A stretch of DNA of 64,000 nucleotides, from the NCBI RefSeq assembly GCF_040436345.1, contig NC_133219.1, positions 18,932,958-18,996,957 of the forward strand, in the 5' to 3' direction. Shown in pieces: positions 23,700 to 57,475 of this stretch. This DNA comes from Pagrus major. Taxonomy: Eukaryota; Chordata; Actinopteri; Spariformes; Sparidae. The position numbers were made by a program, and so were the translations under genes. The notes below the pieces were generated by a model that saw nothing but the letters and a program-made list of their open reading frames with translations, searched no databases and was not told the origin of the DNA. Positions within the stretch are counted from its first letter, which is position 1. Every line of letters starts with the position of its first letter.

Positions 23700-23956
23700 C
23701 ATACATATATATAAAACAACAACAGAACAATCTGTTTTCATTTTCATGCAATTTTCAATAATAGATGTCACTTTAATTGTAGATGACTTAATTTGGTGTG
23801 TGTCTTTGATGTAACCCTGCTCAATTATCTTTCTTCTGTTGTTCTTTTCTATTCCTCAGGAAGCCTTCCAGTCAGAAAACATCCAACGCCAATAACCCAA
23901 ATGATTCAGCAGTCAGATTTCTGACCTCGAGAAAGTCGTTCACTAAACCAAAATAA
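17679..23956 (+). CDS. cfap157: Cilia- and flagella-associated protein 157
   Basis: CFAP157 is a coiled-coil protein of basal bodies/axonemes needed for normal sperm flagella in mice. Nine exons join in phase: 17679-17842, 18992-19263, 19977-20130, 20332-20578, 21448-21569, 21896-22046, 22835-22995, 23319-23438, 23860-23956. They make 496 codons (495 residues; human about 520). The N-terminus is Lys-rich (MPKKKDKKSANK), then LTQIRYLDEQLERYQLKCDQ and a long heptad-rich coiled coil through about residue 370, with TTENETLVVRLAGLEEL and KALQEKWRLEKDLAAE as family landmarks. The C-terminus is Ser/Pro/Arg-rich and low in structure. The start is the first ATG after the X-box. Every intron is GT-AG. 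A possible poly(A) signal ATTAAA lies at 24013-24018. Assignment rests on colinear similarity to human CFAP157 from memory. Confidence 0.9.
18216..18551 (-). repeat. hAT-like MITE, CAGTGGTGGAAGAAGT family (copy 1)
   Basis: Reads on the minus strand. The end TACTTCCTCCACCACTG is the reverse complement of the family's 5' terminus, and TTTCAGAGGGAAATATTGTA with TACTTTTTACTGTAACGTAC are internal landmarks. It lies in cfap157 intron 1. The family is abundant in teleosts, where copies are full of AAGTAAAAGTA motifs. Confidence 0.65.
18992..19263 (+). CDS. cfap157: cfap157 exon 2
   Basis: Acceptor TCCTCCAG; encodes YQLKCDQLERQKNDLNSK and following heptads; ends CTTG before donor GTGAGA (phase 1). 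Confidence 0.9.
19339..19356 (+). repeat. Short telomere-like CCCTAA run
   Basis: Three consecutive CCCTAA-type units in cfap157 intron 2. Too short to be a former chromosome end. Confidence 0.85.
19977..20130 (+). CDS. cfap157: cfap157 exon 3
   Basis: Acceptor CTCCAAG; encodes VRLAGLEELQKQAEQLK through KALQEKW; donor GTTAAG (phase 2). Confidence 0.87.
20332..20578 (+). CDS. cfap157: cfap157 exon 4
   Basis: Acceptor TGTCAAAAG; encodes LEKDLAAEVQHQVDHKV to SRQSCISKK; donor GTACAAG (phase 0). Confidence 0.88.
21448..21569 (+). CDS. cfap157: cfap157 exon 5
   Basis: Acceptor CTCCATCAG; encodes MVQQLTEKCQQLQAELKD and more coiled coil; ends GCTCAG before donor GTCAGAG (phase 2). Confidence 0.88.
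21896..22046 (+). CDS. cfap157: cfap157 exon 6
   Basis: Acceptor GTGTTTTCAG; encodes QGRASLSEQCSKTRAEESR to TLRYVLM; donor GTAAAA (phase 0). Confidence 0.88.
22835..22995 (+). CDS. cfap157: cfap157 exon 7
   Basis: Acceptor CCCTGCAG; encodes EAPTEQDSEADSVPLWKQ and LLEDLDWPTLTNST, the end of the helical region; donor GTAATA (phase 2). Confidence 0.87.
23319..23438 (+). CDS. cfap157: cfap157 exon 8
   Basis: Acceptor TCTTTACAG; encodes EGTLNPASDQGLLPRPTLK and a Ser/Gly-rich tail; donor GTTTGG (phase 2). Confidence 0.83.
23612..23714 (+). repeat. Compound (CT)n(AT)n microsatellite
   Basis: About 28 bases of CT repeat run directly into about 70 bases of AT/ATAC repeat, in cfap157 intron 8. Confidence 0.95.
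23860..23956 (+). CDS. cfap157: cfap157 exon 9 (terminal)
   Basis: Acceptor ATTCCTCAG; encodes KPSSQKTSNANNPNDSAV and ends SFTKPK-TAA at 23954-23956. Confidence 0.83.
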
Positions 23957-25206
23957 CACTATCTAAACTCATTTCCTCCTTTTTCCTCCTTGTGTTCGAG
24001 AAAACCCTTCATATTAAAGAGGATCCACATTGTTGATATGTTGACTGATGACTCCATTTACCCCTTGACCTTTCCAAAGAAACCAATTTAATGTTTACTT
24101 TGTGCTTTAAAGTTAAAGTGAGTCTGTAACTTTGTGGTTCTAAATAATGATACGCTAAAATTAACTGTAGGAAGAGGGAGGGGGATTGAAAAGTCAGTGA
24201 TTGTTTGTCAAAATCTAGTGTAAAATTGATAACATTTAGTAACATTAGCCACCAGAGGCTACTGATCATACCAGACTGAGTAGGGATGTAGCAGAAAACC
24301 TCCAGAGGGTCCAGTCAATTCACCTTGTCATTAATAAGAATGAATGTGCTCTCTTAAAGTCAGCAGTGGAAGAAGTAGTCTGATCATTTACTTCAGTAAA
24401 AGTAGCAATACCACAGTACGGAAATACTACAAGTAAAAGCCCTGCCTTCAAAATCTTACTTAAATAAAAGTAAAAAAGAAAGTATTGGCTTCTAGATATA
24501 CTTACAGTAAAGGAAATAAAGTAAAATAAATCATCATACAGAAAAGGCTCATTTTAGAATAATGTTGCCGCTGGTAAAGATTATGCTAATTTTAATTTCT
24601 TTATGTAATGCTGAATAACTTGTGAATTTCCCCCCAGAGATCAATAAACTTTTAATCTATATTATTAATTTGTTCATTATATTGTGTATTATTAATTTGA
24701 ATGTGCAACATAACTTCTAATTTAGGTTTTGCCAAACTATTTACTTATATTGTAGATTTCTTCAGATTTTCATTATTAGCGGAATAGTTTTAGAGCTAGA
24801 GACTTTACAAAGGAAAAATTAGTGGAGTTGTTTCAGGTTATTTAGCTTTTTAGTTATTTAACCCTGTTGAAATGTTCAGTCTCTCTGAAGAACTGAAGAG
24901 AAAAACTGTCCTTGGTTCACTGACTGAGAACCTTCATCAACATGTATTGTACTGAATCAAGAGTGAAATATTTACCTCAGAAAACATCCTGACACCATCT
25001 GCTGGTGACAAAATGTTACAGCAGCATTTCCTCATTAGTATTTTCAAGAGAAGAGAAAATGAAAGTAGATTTTGAGATATTGAACTGAGCTGAGACGCCA
25101 TTACAGGGTGTAAGATTTCTGCTGGAAAACACATTCTGAAGACGTTATTTCAACAATCAGGAGACAATAACTTGGTGAGTCTATTGACAATTTAAATACC
25201 AAACAA
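23957..25206. other. Spacer between cfap157 and the TRIM gene
   Basis: Contains the cfap157 3' UTR with ATTAAA at 24013-24018, a MITE copy from 24362, a LINE-like tail (AGATCAATAAACTTTTAATC, near 24640) and presumably the TRIM promoter and 5' UTR. I found no further exon. Confidence 0.6.
24362..24560 (+). repeat. hAT-like MITE, CAGTGGTGGAAGAAGT family (copy 2, 5' part)
   Basis: Starts CAGCAGTGGAAGAAGTAGTC and continues ACTTCAGTAAAAGTAGCAAT and ACAAGTAAAAGCCCTGCCTT, the 5' half of the family seen in copies 1, 3 and 4. Confidence 0.65.
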
Positions 25207-26676
25207 ATGGCTGAGAAAACTGCTCTCTTTGAAAGTTTCCTGAGCTGCCATGTGTGTTCAGAGACTTTCAGAGATCCTGTGTCTCTGAGCTGCAACCACA
25301 GCTTCTGTTCAAGCTGCCTGCAAAAATTCTGGGAACAAGCTAAAAACAAAAACTGTCCCATTTGTAAAAGAAAATCCTCAAAGGATGATCTACTAGTAAA
25401 CTTTACACTGAAGGAACTGGCTGACTCCTTTGCTGAGAGACTGAACACTGGACCACCTGAGACAGAAAAAGGAGAGAAGAAGGTGGAGGTGAAAGAGGAG
25501 GTCGTGTGTGATAAACACCCAGAAGTCTCTTATTGGTTCTGTGAGGACGAGCAGAGAGCTGTGTGTCCTGTCTGTGAGTTTTCTCTCCACCAGACTCACA
25601 AGGTGGTTCCTGTAGAACAAGCAGTCAGTGAGCTGAAGGAGCAGCTGAAATCTGACTTAAAGTCTCTACAGGACAAGAGGAACAAATACAAACATGTGGA
25701 GAAAACATACAATGAAGTGATTCAACACTCCAAGAAGCAGCTGTTGTCCACAGAGAGTCAGATCAGAGCAGAGTTCAACAAGCTGCACCAGTTCCTGAAA
25801 GAGGAAGAGGAGTCCAGACTGGCAGCTCTGAGGGAGGAAGAGGAGCAGAAGGGGAAGACTATCAGCAGAGAGATGAAGATGATGGAGGAGCAGATCTCCT
25901 CTCTGTCAGACAGTATCTGTGCTGTTGAAGAAGAGCTGCAGAAACACAACGTGCCATTCCTCAGCAGTTATAAAGCCACTCAGACCAGAGCCAGAGTCCA
26001 GTGCTCACTGTCAGATCCACAGCTGGTCTCAGGAGCGCTGATAGATGTGGCCAAACACCTGGGCAACCTGTCCTTCAGAGTCTGGGAGAAGATGAAGGAC
26101 AAGGTCCACTTCGGTCCTGTCATTCTGGACCCAAACACTGCAAACCCCTGGCTCCATCTGTCTGATGATCTGACCAGTGTGAGACGTGGAGACACAGAGC
26201 AGCAGCTTCCTGACAATCCAGAGAGAAACACTTCCACTACAGATGTTTTTGGCTCTGAGGGCTTCAGCTCAGGGAAACACAGCTGGGATGTGGAGGTGGG
26301 AGATCATTCTTATTGGCTTGTAGGTTTGGTTAAAGAGTCAGTTGACAGGAAGGGAGAGATATTTGCTTCACCAAAATATGGAATCTGGTGTTTTATGCAT
26401 CACAGTGGAAAATACACTGATGGTCTTAATGAGACTGTCAGAGTGAAGAAGAGTCTCCAGAGGATCAGAGTCCAGCTGGACTATGACAGGGGGGAGGTGT
26501 CCTTCTACGACCCTAAAGACATGACTCACATCTACACTCACAGAGACACTTTCACTGAGAAACTCTTCCCATATTTCAGTATTGGAAAGGCTGGTGATGC
26601 TGAAACTGATGATATCAAAATCTGTCAGACTGATATTTCTGTGCGATGTTCAGGGAGGGTCAAAGTGATTTTTTAG
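25207..26676 (+). CDS. TRIM-family E3 ubiquitin ligase (RING, B-box, coiled coil, PRY-SPRY)
   Basis: 489 codons in one exon from ATG 25207 to TAG 26674-26676. The RING finger is complete: C14, C17, C29, H31, C34, C37, C50, C53. A B-box 2 follows with C101, H104, C112, C120, C123, H128 and H131, then a coiled coil at about 135-265. A PRY-SPRY domain (about 298-475) has the LDPNTA, WDVEV and LDYDRGEVSFYD landmarks. RING TRIM proteins transfer ubiquitin; the SPRY domain binds the target. The closest named types are TRIM35-like, TRIM16-like and nuclear factor 7-like genes, which form large, often intronless sets in fish and are linked to antiviral immunity or protein turnover. I cannot choose among them, so no symbol is given. 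No stop or frameshift breaks the frame, so it is probably functional. Target and site of action are unknown. Confidence 0.93.
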   Translation: MAEKTALFESFLSCHVCSETFRDPVSLSCNHSFCSSCLQKFWEQAKNKNCPICKRKSSKDDLLVNFTLKELADSFAERLNTGPPETEKGEKKVEVKEEVVCDKHPEVSYWFCEDEQRAVCPVCEFSLHQTHKVVPVEQAVSELKEQLKSDLKSLQDKRNKYKHVEKTYNEVIQHSKKQLLSTESQIRAEFNKLHQFLKEEEESRLAALREEEEQKGKTISREMKMMEEQISSLSDSICAVEEELQKHNVPFLSSYKATQTRARVQCSLSDPQLVSGALIDVAKHLGNLSFRVWEKMKDKVHFGPVILDPNTANPWLHLSDDLTSVRRGDTEQQLPDNPERNTSTTDVFGSEGFSSGKHSWDVEVGDHSYWLVGLVKESVDRKGEIFASPKYGIWCFMHHSGKYTDGLNETVRVKKSLQRIRVQLDYDRGEVSFYDPKDMTHIYTHRDTFTEKLFPYFSIGKAGDAETDDIKICQTDISVRCSGRVKVIF

Positions 26677-28483
26677 GATTTTTAAAATGGTGGGTTTTTT
26701 GACAATTGAAGATGTTTCCAGTCAGTTCTTTACAGACAGGAGTGGTGTGATTTGTAATAAGTTGAAGAAAATATATATAAAATATACATTGTATATTTCC
26801 AAATCACAAAAAAGAGACTAAAGCATAAATGATTAATGGTGTGAATCAATCTTTCCAAAATGGTGTTTGTGGTGTAAACATGATGCAAGAACTGGGATAA
26901 GTAAATAACTCTCAAAATGCATTTACATCAAATCATTCAGACTTAATTTTTTTTTAAACAAAACATGTTTTAGTGTATATAGTGGACCATGTTAGTTGGG
27001 TTTTATCTTGTTCTTTATTTGTGCTTCTTTGACTGTAGAAAATTCTGCAGAAATTGTTTGATAATGTTAGACATAGTGTACATCTCTCTTCAAGGTTCAG
27101 TTCACATTTGAAAAGATTGAACAGGTTCATCAAATACTGACTGTAACGTGGTGTGGATTATGGCTGCAACTAGAGACTGTTTTTATCATCAACCAGTTGA
27201 TTTTTTTGTCAATAAAATGTCAGAAAATAGTGGGAAAATACCAGATAAACTGAAAACTCTGTGAATTATCCTTGATTGTTATTTTATATCAATAATTTCT
27301 AATAATATGTAATAAAAATGTTGATTACAAAGCTCTGACCTCGTCTTTGAATTGTGGATGTTGAATTTTAAAGGTTGTTAGCAGGGGTCATTTCTACATT
27401 AATCTTTATCATTATTATTTCACAGCAGCCTGTATTTCATAATTGTTGAACATTTATTAAGTTGAGCTGCTGTTTGTTCCTCTGTGTGTATGTTAACTGT
27501 CCCAACAACCCATCAACACATGAGCCTGTGTTAGAGGAACTTGGGTGAGTCTGGATTCATTTTATGTTGTGTTCAAAAACATCAACTGTTTAACTATTTA
27601 AAAGGCACAGACGTCAAGTAATTTTCTAACAGCCTAAAGCAAAGGCCTGATGCAGGTTAACAATAATTGTAAAATGATTCCCTTTATCATGCCACAATAG
27701 CAAAATGCATGCAAAAGTATTTTCTAAAAATATATATATTTATGTTCAGCCTATGTAATTATTGTGTGACACCTGATAAGACAACAGACTCAGGTATTAA
27801 CAGATAACAGCTCCATAAAAAAAAAAAGTATAATCCATACACGGCCCTGTGCCCTCCACTTCACAGCCGTGTCTTGGGCTAGTTTTTTTTTGTTTTTGTT
27901 TTTTTACACTTGTATGTTACGTCTCTGGGTGAAACGCCATGTTTTGTATCATTTTGTTTTTTGGTTATGATAGTTTCTCAATTCAAACCGTAGGATGAAT
28001 ATACACTTTTGAGCACATTTCCACATAAAGCTGTGTGTTGCAGTCTACAAAGGGCGTCTCCCATCACCTTAGATGTGTTTAATAATAATGGATGGCTTCA
28101 TTGTGAGAAACCATACGATGTGTGTGTCTCATGCTCTGAGGAAGGTCTTTATGACAAAGATCATTTGTTGAAAATTAGGTAAGGTAAGGTTTTGATCTTT
28201 TTTTCACTGCTGTTTCTTTTGCATCAGCATCTTTTTGTTTTGTAGGTTTTTTTAAAAAAATTCTAGACATTTAGTCTTAGAAAATAAAGTACTTTTGGAG
28301 TGTAGAAAATGTATAATAACCTTTTTTTCTTCAGATACAAAGGAGCATTTAGAACCAAGCAGTCCCAGTACAGACAAATTATAACAATCTAAATAAATGT
28401 TTTCCCATCAGGCAGATCTGCTTGCCTGAGCTGTGTGGGCCATTAATGAAGACGAGACACTGATCGATATTCTTTAATTGATG
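26677..28483. other. Spacer between the TRIM gene and the kank1 3' end
   Basis: The TRIM 3' UTR should occupy the first part. A decayed hAT MITE lies at about 27160-27300. I recognise nothing else. TRIM and kank1 are convergent here. Confidence 0.55.
27160..27300 (+). repeat. hAT-type MITE fragment, TAGGGCTGCAACTAA family
   Basis: ATGGCTGCAACTAGAGACTG, ATCATCAACCAGTTGATTTT and CAATAAAATGTCAGAAAATA follow the 5' third of the family consensus in order. Confidence 0.6.
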
Positions 28484-28489
28484 TTTATT
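28484..28489 (-). terminator. kank1: Candidate kank1 poly(A) signal
   Basis: TTTATT on the plus strand gives AATAAA in the kank1 sense, about 920 bases after the stop codon. That gives a plausible 3' UTR of 28,460-29,406. Other weaker signals exist, so this is a guess at the main site. Confidence 0.4.
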
Positions 28490-29406
28490 GTTATATGGCA
28501 AAGTCTCAGGCACTTCAATTCTCATTTGAGGATGAAAGTCAGTACCTTGATGAATACTAGAGGAGGACAGACAGCTTATATTACACATGAGAGACAGAGA
28601 GAAAGAAACTGGACACGAAGACAAAAAGGAGAACTAAACTCTAATGACCACCGTATGTACAATGAAATACATATATCTGCATTTAAAACTATACTTTGAT
28701 AAATATATAACTTCATGGGTCGTTACGTAGTAATAGGAAATATTCAAAATACTGTGATTCTTCTTCTTAAATAGATACAAAGGATTTGTATAAAAGTACA
28801 ATTTCTCCAGTCTAGGTCACGTCTATCCATCGATGCATTCATCCACATGAGTTGCACATGTACTGTCGAGCTGGGCAAACGTGTTTGAGACCGTGATGGC
28901 GAGGCAAACAAAATATACAGGAAATATTTGCTCTAAGATGTGGGTGGATTATTCTCCATCTGTCTACTCTGATGCATTAAAAAAAAAAAAGAAAACTTGA
29001 TCAAAAGTTGTTTGGTGCTCTCGAATGATCAACATTGAGCTTTAGAAATTATTTTAAAAAAGAAAGGTTGTCAAATTGCAAAAAGAGAAAAACAAAATGG
29101 AAAAAAAAAAAGATGGAACAAAAATGGCATTTAGTAGGTGAATTTGTGTCCATGTTGGTTTGCTGATTATTTTAGACGTTTCTGCCAGAATGTGATGGGA
29201 CTTGAGGCACCAGCTGGTTACATTCATATTCAAAAGGACACTTTGGGCTCTTCGTGGAAGCGAGTGTTCATGTAAATAAAGAACATTTCCAGAAAATCTC
29301 ATTGGTTGGTTGGTGCTTGGGATGAAGTCCCTCATCCAGCTGTGGGTAAGGCATCATTCAGCGTGAACCAATAGCAGCGCAGGGTTTGTGGTAAGAGGCG
29401 GGGCCT

Positions 29407-52806
<23,400 letters not shown>

Positions 52807-52899
52807 GGCTGCAGCTGTGTGCTCTCAGTCCCACAACAAGACCTACTGCGGTCATGCAACTGCCATGCATCAAGTCCAGATTACCATGCAACCTGCAAA
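52807..52899 (-). promoter_or_regulatory. kank1: kank1 5' leader with several upstream ATGs
   Basis: In the 93 bases before the kank1 ATG there are four upstream ATGs. Two open five-codon-or-shorter frames (52887-52870 and 52866-52852). Two (52870 and 52855) share a frame that runs past the kank1 ATG out of frame and ends in the large exon. The exon border at 52899 is inferred from an acceptor-like TTTTGTTCTCAG. Confidence 0.55.
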
Positions 52900-53705
52900 C
52901 TGAGAACAAAACACAAAAGGAAATATTCAATCACACATTTAGTTGTAAAGAGTTAAATGCGAACAGATAAGTTAACAAAAGCTCTTAACATCAAGCATGT
53001 CCGTATTATCATCAAGAATATAAATAACAGAAAGTAGAAGAAACTCAGAACAAAAACTTTGAGTCTTGTCAATCAAACTACTGATTTATCACTATGACAA
53101 CTGATTTGACCTTGGACTTTCACGGCAACCTTACCCGTTGAAAGTATAACAGAGAAATACAACTTTTCTCAAGATTACACGAGAGGTCTCCACTTGAAAT
53201 GTATTACATGTCCAGTTACACAAAGGCCTTTCTTAGTGAAAGCTGAGCCCACTTAATGCGATCTACGGCGCTGACCTCTGCTTTTTCACAGGTGTGTTTG
53301 CATCTGACATTTATGAACATAAGAGGTCCTGTGTGCACCAGCCTGGTCATCATCAATGGATACATTATGAGCAGGAACAAAAGAGCTTTTCTCTGCTAAT
53401 AAAAAGGAGCCAACATGAGGGGAAAAAGTCGACTCCATGGGCCGCAGAGAAGGCTGGTTTGTTAAATGAGCATCTGGAGGAGTAGAGAGGCAGGCGGCGA
53501 GACCCTTTTTAGACACTCTATGACCTCAGACTCTATTTACCAGCAACACGACTGACCTCAGATCTCTGCCCTGTTGATCAGGCAAACAAAGTGGGATCTA
53601 AGCCCCCTAGTGGTCTTTAAGAGGGTCCTCAGCAAAGTTCGGCAAACTCTCAAAATTCAACTCTCAAATTCTCTTTTTTCCAAACATGTTAAAGACGTCA
53701 TTCTG

Positions 53706-53844
<139 letters not shown>

Positions 53845-54694
53845 TGTAGCTCATTTGCTTGTTTTCTGTGACATTAAAAGCATTTTATAACCATGTCCAG
53901 AGAACCTCAGGGATCAATGACTTCTTACATTTTTAAATTTTATAAAAGTTTTTTTTATTTTTTATTTAAAGTTTATTGTTTTAACCCCAGGTTACATTTT
54001 CAACATATCCTACTGGAGAGATTTGGTTTTGTTAGCCATAATAATCTGAGAAAATCAATATAAACTTAGTTAATTGGGTACACCTAGCTAAAACTAATGC
54101 AGTCTACTACAGAAAATAAAAGTAAATCAAAATACTTCATCAGGTTGATGCGCAAAACCTTTGAATCTGCTCTTATTTAGATTGCCAACAATGGTCAATG
54201 GTCAACAGAAAGTTATTATAGAGGTAGCTAGAAAAACATAATAGCAACATCTCACCTCAAAATTGCATTCATGTGTATGAACTTTAAAACCTATCTGAGA
54301 GGCAGAACTGACTTCACATCAATAACAGTCTTCTGAGGGAACATCTGAAAGGTCACTATCAGTCTGCAGGCGAGCTTTCACTTATCTGCAGCGCATGTGG
54401 CTCCTTGTTTACAGTACGCACCTAAATAAAGCAGTGCCGCTGTGTCATTAAGCTGATGTGTCTAAATCCTATCTGTCCGTCATCCACAGGACCAACTATA
54501 GATCTGAATCAGAGGAAAGAGATATGAACAAACCGTTACGGAGCACACTGGACCGGTCCAGCACCCAAATAGACCATAATCATAGACAAGACCCTCCTCC
54601 TCTGAGCTACTCTCCCTCACATTTAAAATGTGCTTCAACATGTGAAGTAACAGGAAGCATACTGGTGTATCAGAATGGATATTGTAGTAGCTTA

Positions 54695-55150
54695 CTAAGA
54701 CCAAAGACAACATCCATGCCAGCCTGGACCCTCACCAGTACGCTTTCAGAACCAACAGATCCACAGAGGATGCCACATCTACTGCTCTTCACTCAGTCTT
54801 CACACACCTGGAGAATAACAACAGCTACATCGGGATGCTGTTCATTGACTTCAGTTCAGCACTCAACACAATCTTACCCATAAAGCTGATTGGAAAACTT
54901 CTGCAACTGGATATTGGACTTCCTCACAAGCAGACCCCAGAGTTCAGATTGGCAGTGGCACCTCTTCTACGCTTGTGTGCTCAGCCCCCTCCTGTTCACA
55001 CTGTGCACCAATGACTGCACTCACAGACATGAGACCTCTATTGTTAAGTATGGGGACGACGCCACCATCATTGGCCACATTATAAATACAGCTGAGAGTT
55101 CATATTGGGAGGAAATCAACAATCTTCCAGAGTGGAAGTGAAGAAGACTT
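54695..55150 (+). pseudogene. LINE reverse-transcriptase relic
   Basis: One frame reads LDPHQYAFRTNRSTEDAT and MLFIDFSSALNTILPIKL, the N-terminal and catalytic-A motifs of an L2/CR1/Rex-like reverse transcriptase. Another then reads CNWILDFLTSRPQ and VLSPLLFTLCTNDC, with the FADD catalytic box decayed to YGDDA. The frame changes at least once and the copy is truncated at both ends. Not functional. Confidence 0.8.
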
Positions 55151-55184
55151 TTGACCCTTTGGACATAAAATGACATCACTTTTA

Positions 55185-55345
55185 TGACATGTCATCATAA
55201 TTAGCATATGGATTGTTTTTTGAGGTCACAGCAACTATGGACGTTTGTGCCAAATTTGAAATTCCCTCAAGGCGTTTGTGACATGGTGCGTTCATAAGAA
55301 TGTGATGGGAGTGTGTACACAAGGACAACGCAACAGATGCACAGA
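55185..55345 (+). repeat. Common teleost SINE-like repeat fragment
   Basis: GGACGTTTGTGCCAAATTTG, AAATTCCCTCAAGGCGTTTG and GTTCATAAGAATGTGATGGG are landmarks of a very common fish repeat (usually ending in GGACGGACGGACAACC). It directly follows the LINE relic. Confidence 0.55.
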
Positions 55346-57404
55346 TAAAAAGGAAGACGGCCATGTTGTTCCTTAGACTAAAGCAGCACTTAGAAACAAT
55401 GAGGTTTATGGAAAATACTAATGGACAAAAACAGTGGGAGAGATGCTACTACTGTTTTAAGAAACTTTTTTCAGTCAAGATTCCTCTCTACACCTTCACA
55501 CAAGCATTATTTCAGTTAAACAAACCAGTGAAAATATTTCATGTTGACCCTGTGGTGACGTGCATATGTAGCTTTCAAACTCGAACCTCAACAGAACCTC
55601 AAGCCAAAATACAAGCTCTTCTTGCCAACTTCATGCAAATACATTATGAATAAAAAAAAAAAAAAAACAAGCATTAGACTGACCAAACATCTCCCAAGTG
55701 GCCTGTTCCATGAGCTGCAAGAATGCAAACCTAAAGGAAGGAGCAGGAAATCCTCAGATATACCATGAAGCAAAGATGGAAAAAGCTACGAAACGTGGAT
55801 TCTGTCATCCTCATAACAACTATCATCAACTCTTCAGCAAGGCTGTCAGAAGCTGACAATCTGCTGTGGTTGTTGTTTTGTACTTGTATGATCATCTACA
55901 AGCCGCATGAGTGATCAATGGACTGTATGTAAGGTAACCTTCCTGTCCTACTAGAATTTTAAAGGACCAGTCTGCACTTTATCTCTCTCTTCTCTCTCCT
56001 TTCTGCAGCATAACAGCATGACAATCAGTTAATGATCAACATATGGAAGGACTCACATTTCCGCTCATAATTTACAACTCTGTTGACTTGCAGTATTTCA
56101 ATGAATACCCTCAAGAAAACATGAGCTTTCAGCTTGTTGCACAATAACTCAATAAAACTGGGTGGACTCACTTGAAAGTAAACTTTTTAAATTTTTTTGA
56201 AGACTTAAATGTCACATGCATGAGCTGCTCCTAGTTTGAAGCAGGCACTGAGGCTCGTCACATTACAGTTCTGGACCTTTTATCCAACAGATGTTTGAGG
56301 AATTGACTCCTTCAAACAGTTTTTCAGCATTTGTTTCCTTGGGATCATGTGAGGTTAAGAATGAAAACAAGGTGTTATTGTGTCATGTTGAACACAGTAA
56401 TGCTGCAGGATGCAGACTCACACTTACAGCAGACGTTTCCAACAGCTATGTGGTCACACATTTGTTTGGTTACATGTTAACCTTCATCAACACCGAGATC
56501 TGCTACAGGCTAACAATCAGCTCATGCAGCTTACCTGTGTCTCTCATTCTAACTTCCTCCCACAGCACGCAGGTAGCAAACACGACTGAGACCGCAAGCC
56601 CCCGACAACGAGCCTATACCCAGCAGTCCTCAGAGCGAGAGGGGTAGGTTTCACAGCTAAGATTAGACGACTTCCTCAGATGACAGCCAAACGATCTGTG
56701 TCCTATAAGAGGAAACAGGACTTTAGGCTGTTTGGGTAAAGCGACCCCTCCGCTGGGCCTCCAGGTGAAGCACTTGACGAGCTAATGCGGTTAACAACCT
56801 CTGGTCAATCTTCAGCCTGCGCCGACCTTCAACTCATAGCTGAAGAACAGCTAATGAGGCAGACAAAAGAACGTAATGGAAAGCCTTTTCATGCAGGTTT
56901 ACATATTAACTAACACAGCAGCGTCTCCCATTCGCGCTCAGCAGCTGAAGGTGAAGACAGAGTAAACAAAAAGCCATTTGGACCTAATCTTAACAAAGCT
57001 GAGCCGAGGACGCCTCATTTGGGACAATCAGAGATGAGCTTTCAAAAGAAAAGATGCATTAATCACGTTTAAGCAGATGATTTTTGTCGCAATAATATGA
57101 TTGCACATTTAGCTTCATGACAATGCAAACCTTTTGTGCAACAATTGATCGATTGGTTACAAAAATCAACCAAAAAAATATTTTCTCTTAGTGTTTTAGA
57201 GTTTTTGGACAACAAAAAAATTGAACACGTAAGGGTAGGAGCACTTCCTGGACTCAAATTCAGTTTGTTAGAGGTGCTCTTTGGATAGGGATACATATAG
57301 ACTTAAAAATCACAAGAAAACTCCAGTGCAGTCTCTTTTAAATGGTTCAAATGCTTCTGATGTCATGGTATGTTCATGTTAGACCTTAAAAACAAAGTCT
57401 GATG

Positions 57405-57475
57405 TGTTTTGGCATCAAGCCTTAGTCAGGGTGTCAAACCCTTTCACTCCCTGACGAAGGCTTGATGCCAAAACA
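57405..57475. other. Near-perfect hairpin, 27-base arms
   Basis: Left arm 57405-57431 and right arm 57449-57475 are reverse complements with one mismatch around a 17-base loop. The arms read GTTTTGGCATCAAGCCTTAG and its complement. Could be a small MITE or repeat end. Confidence 0.75.
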
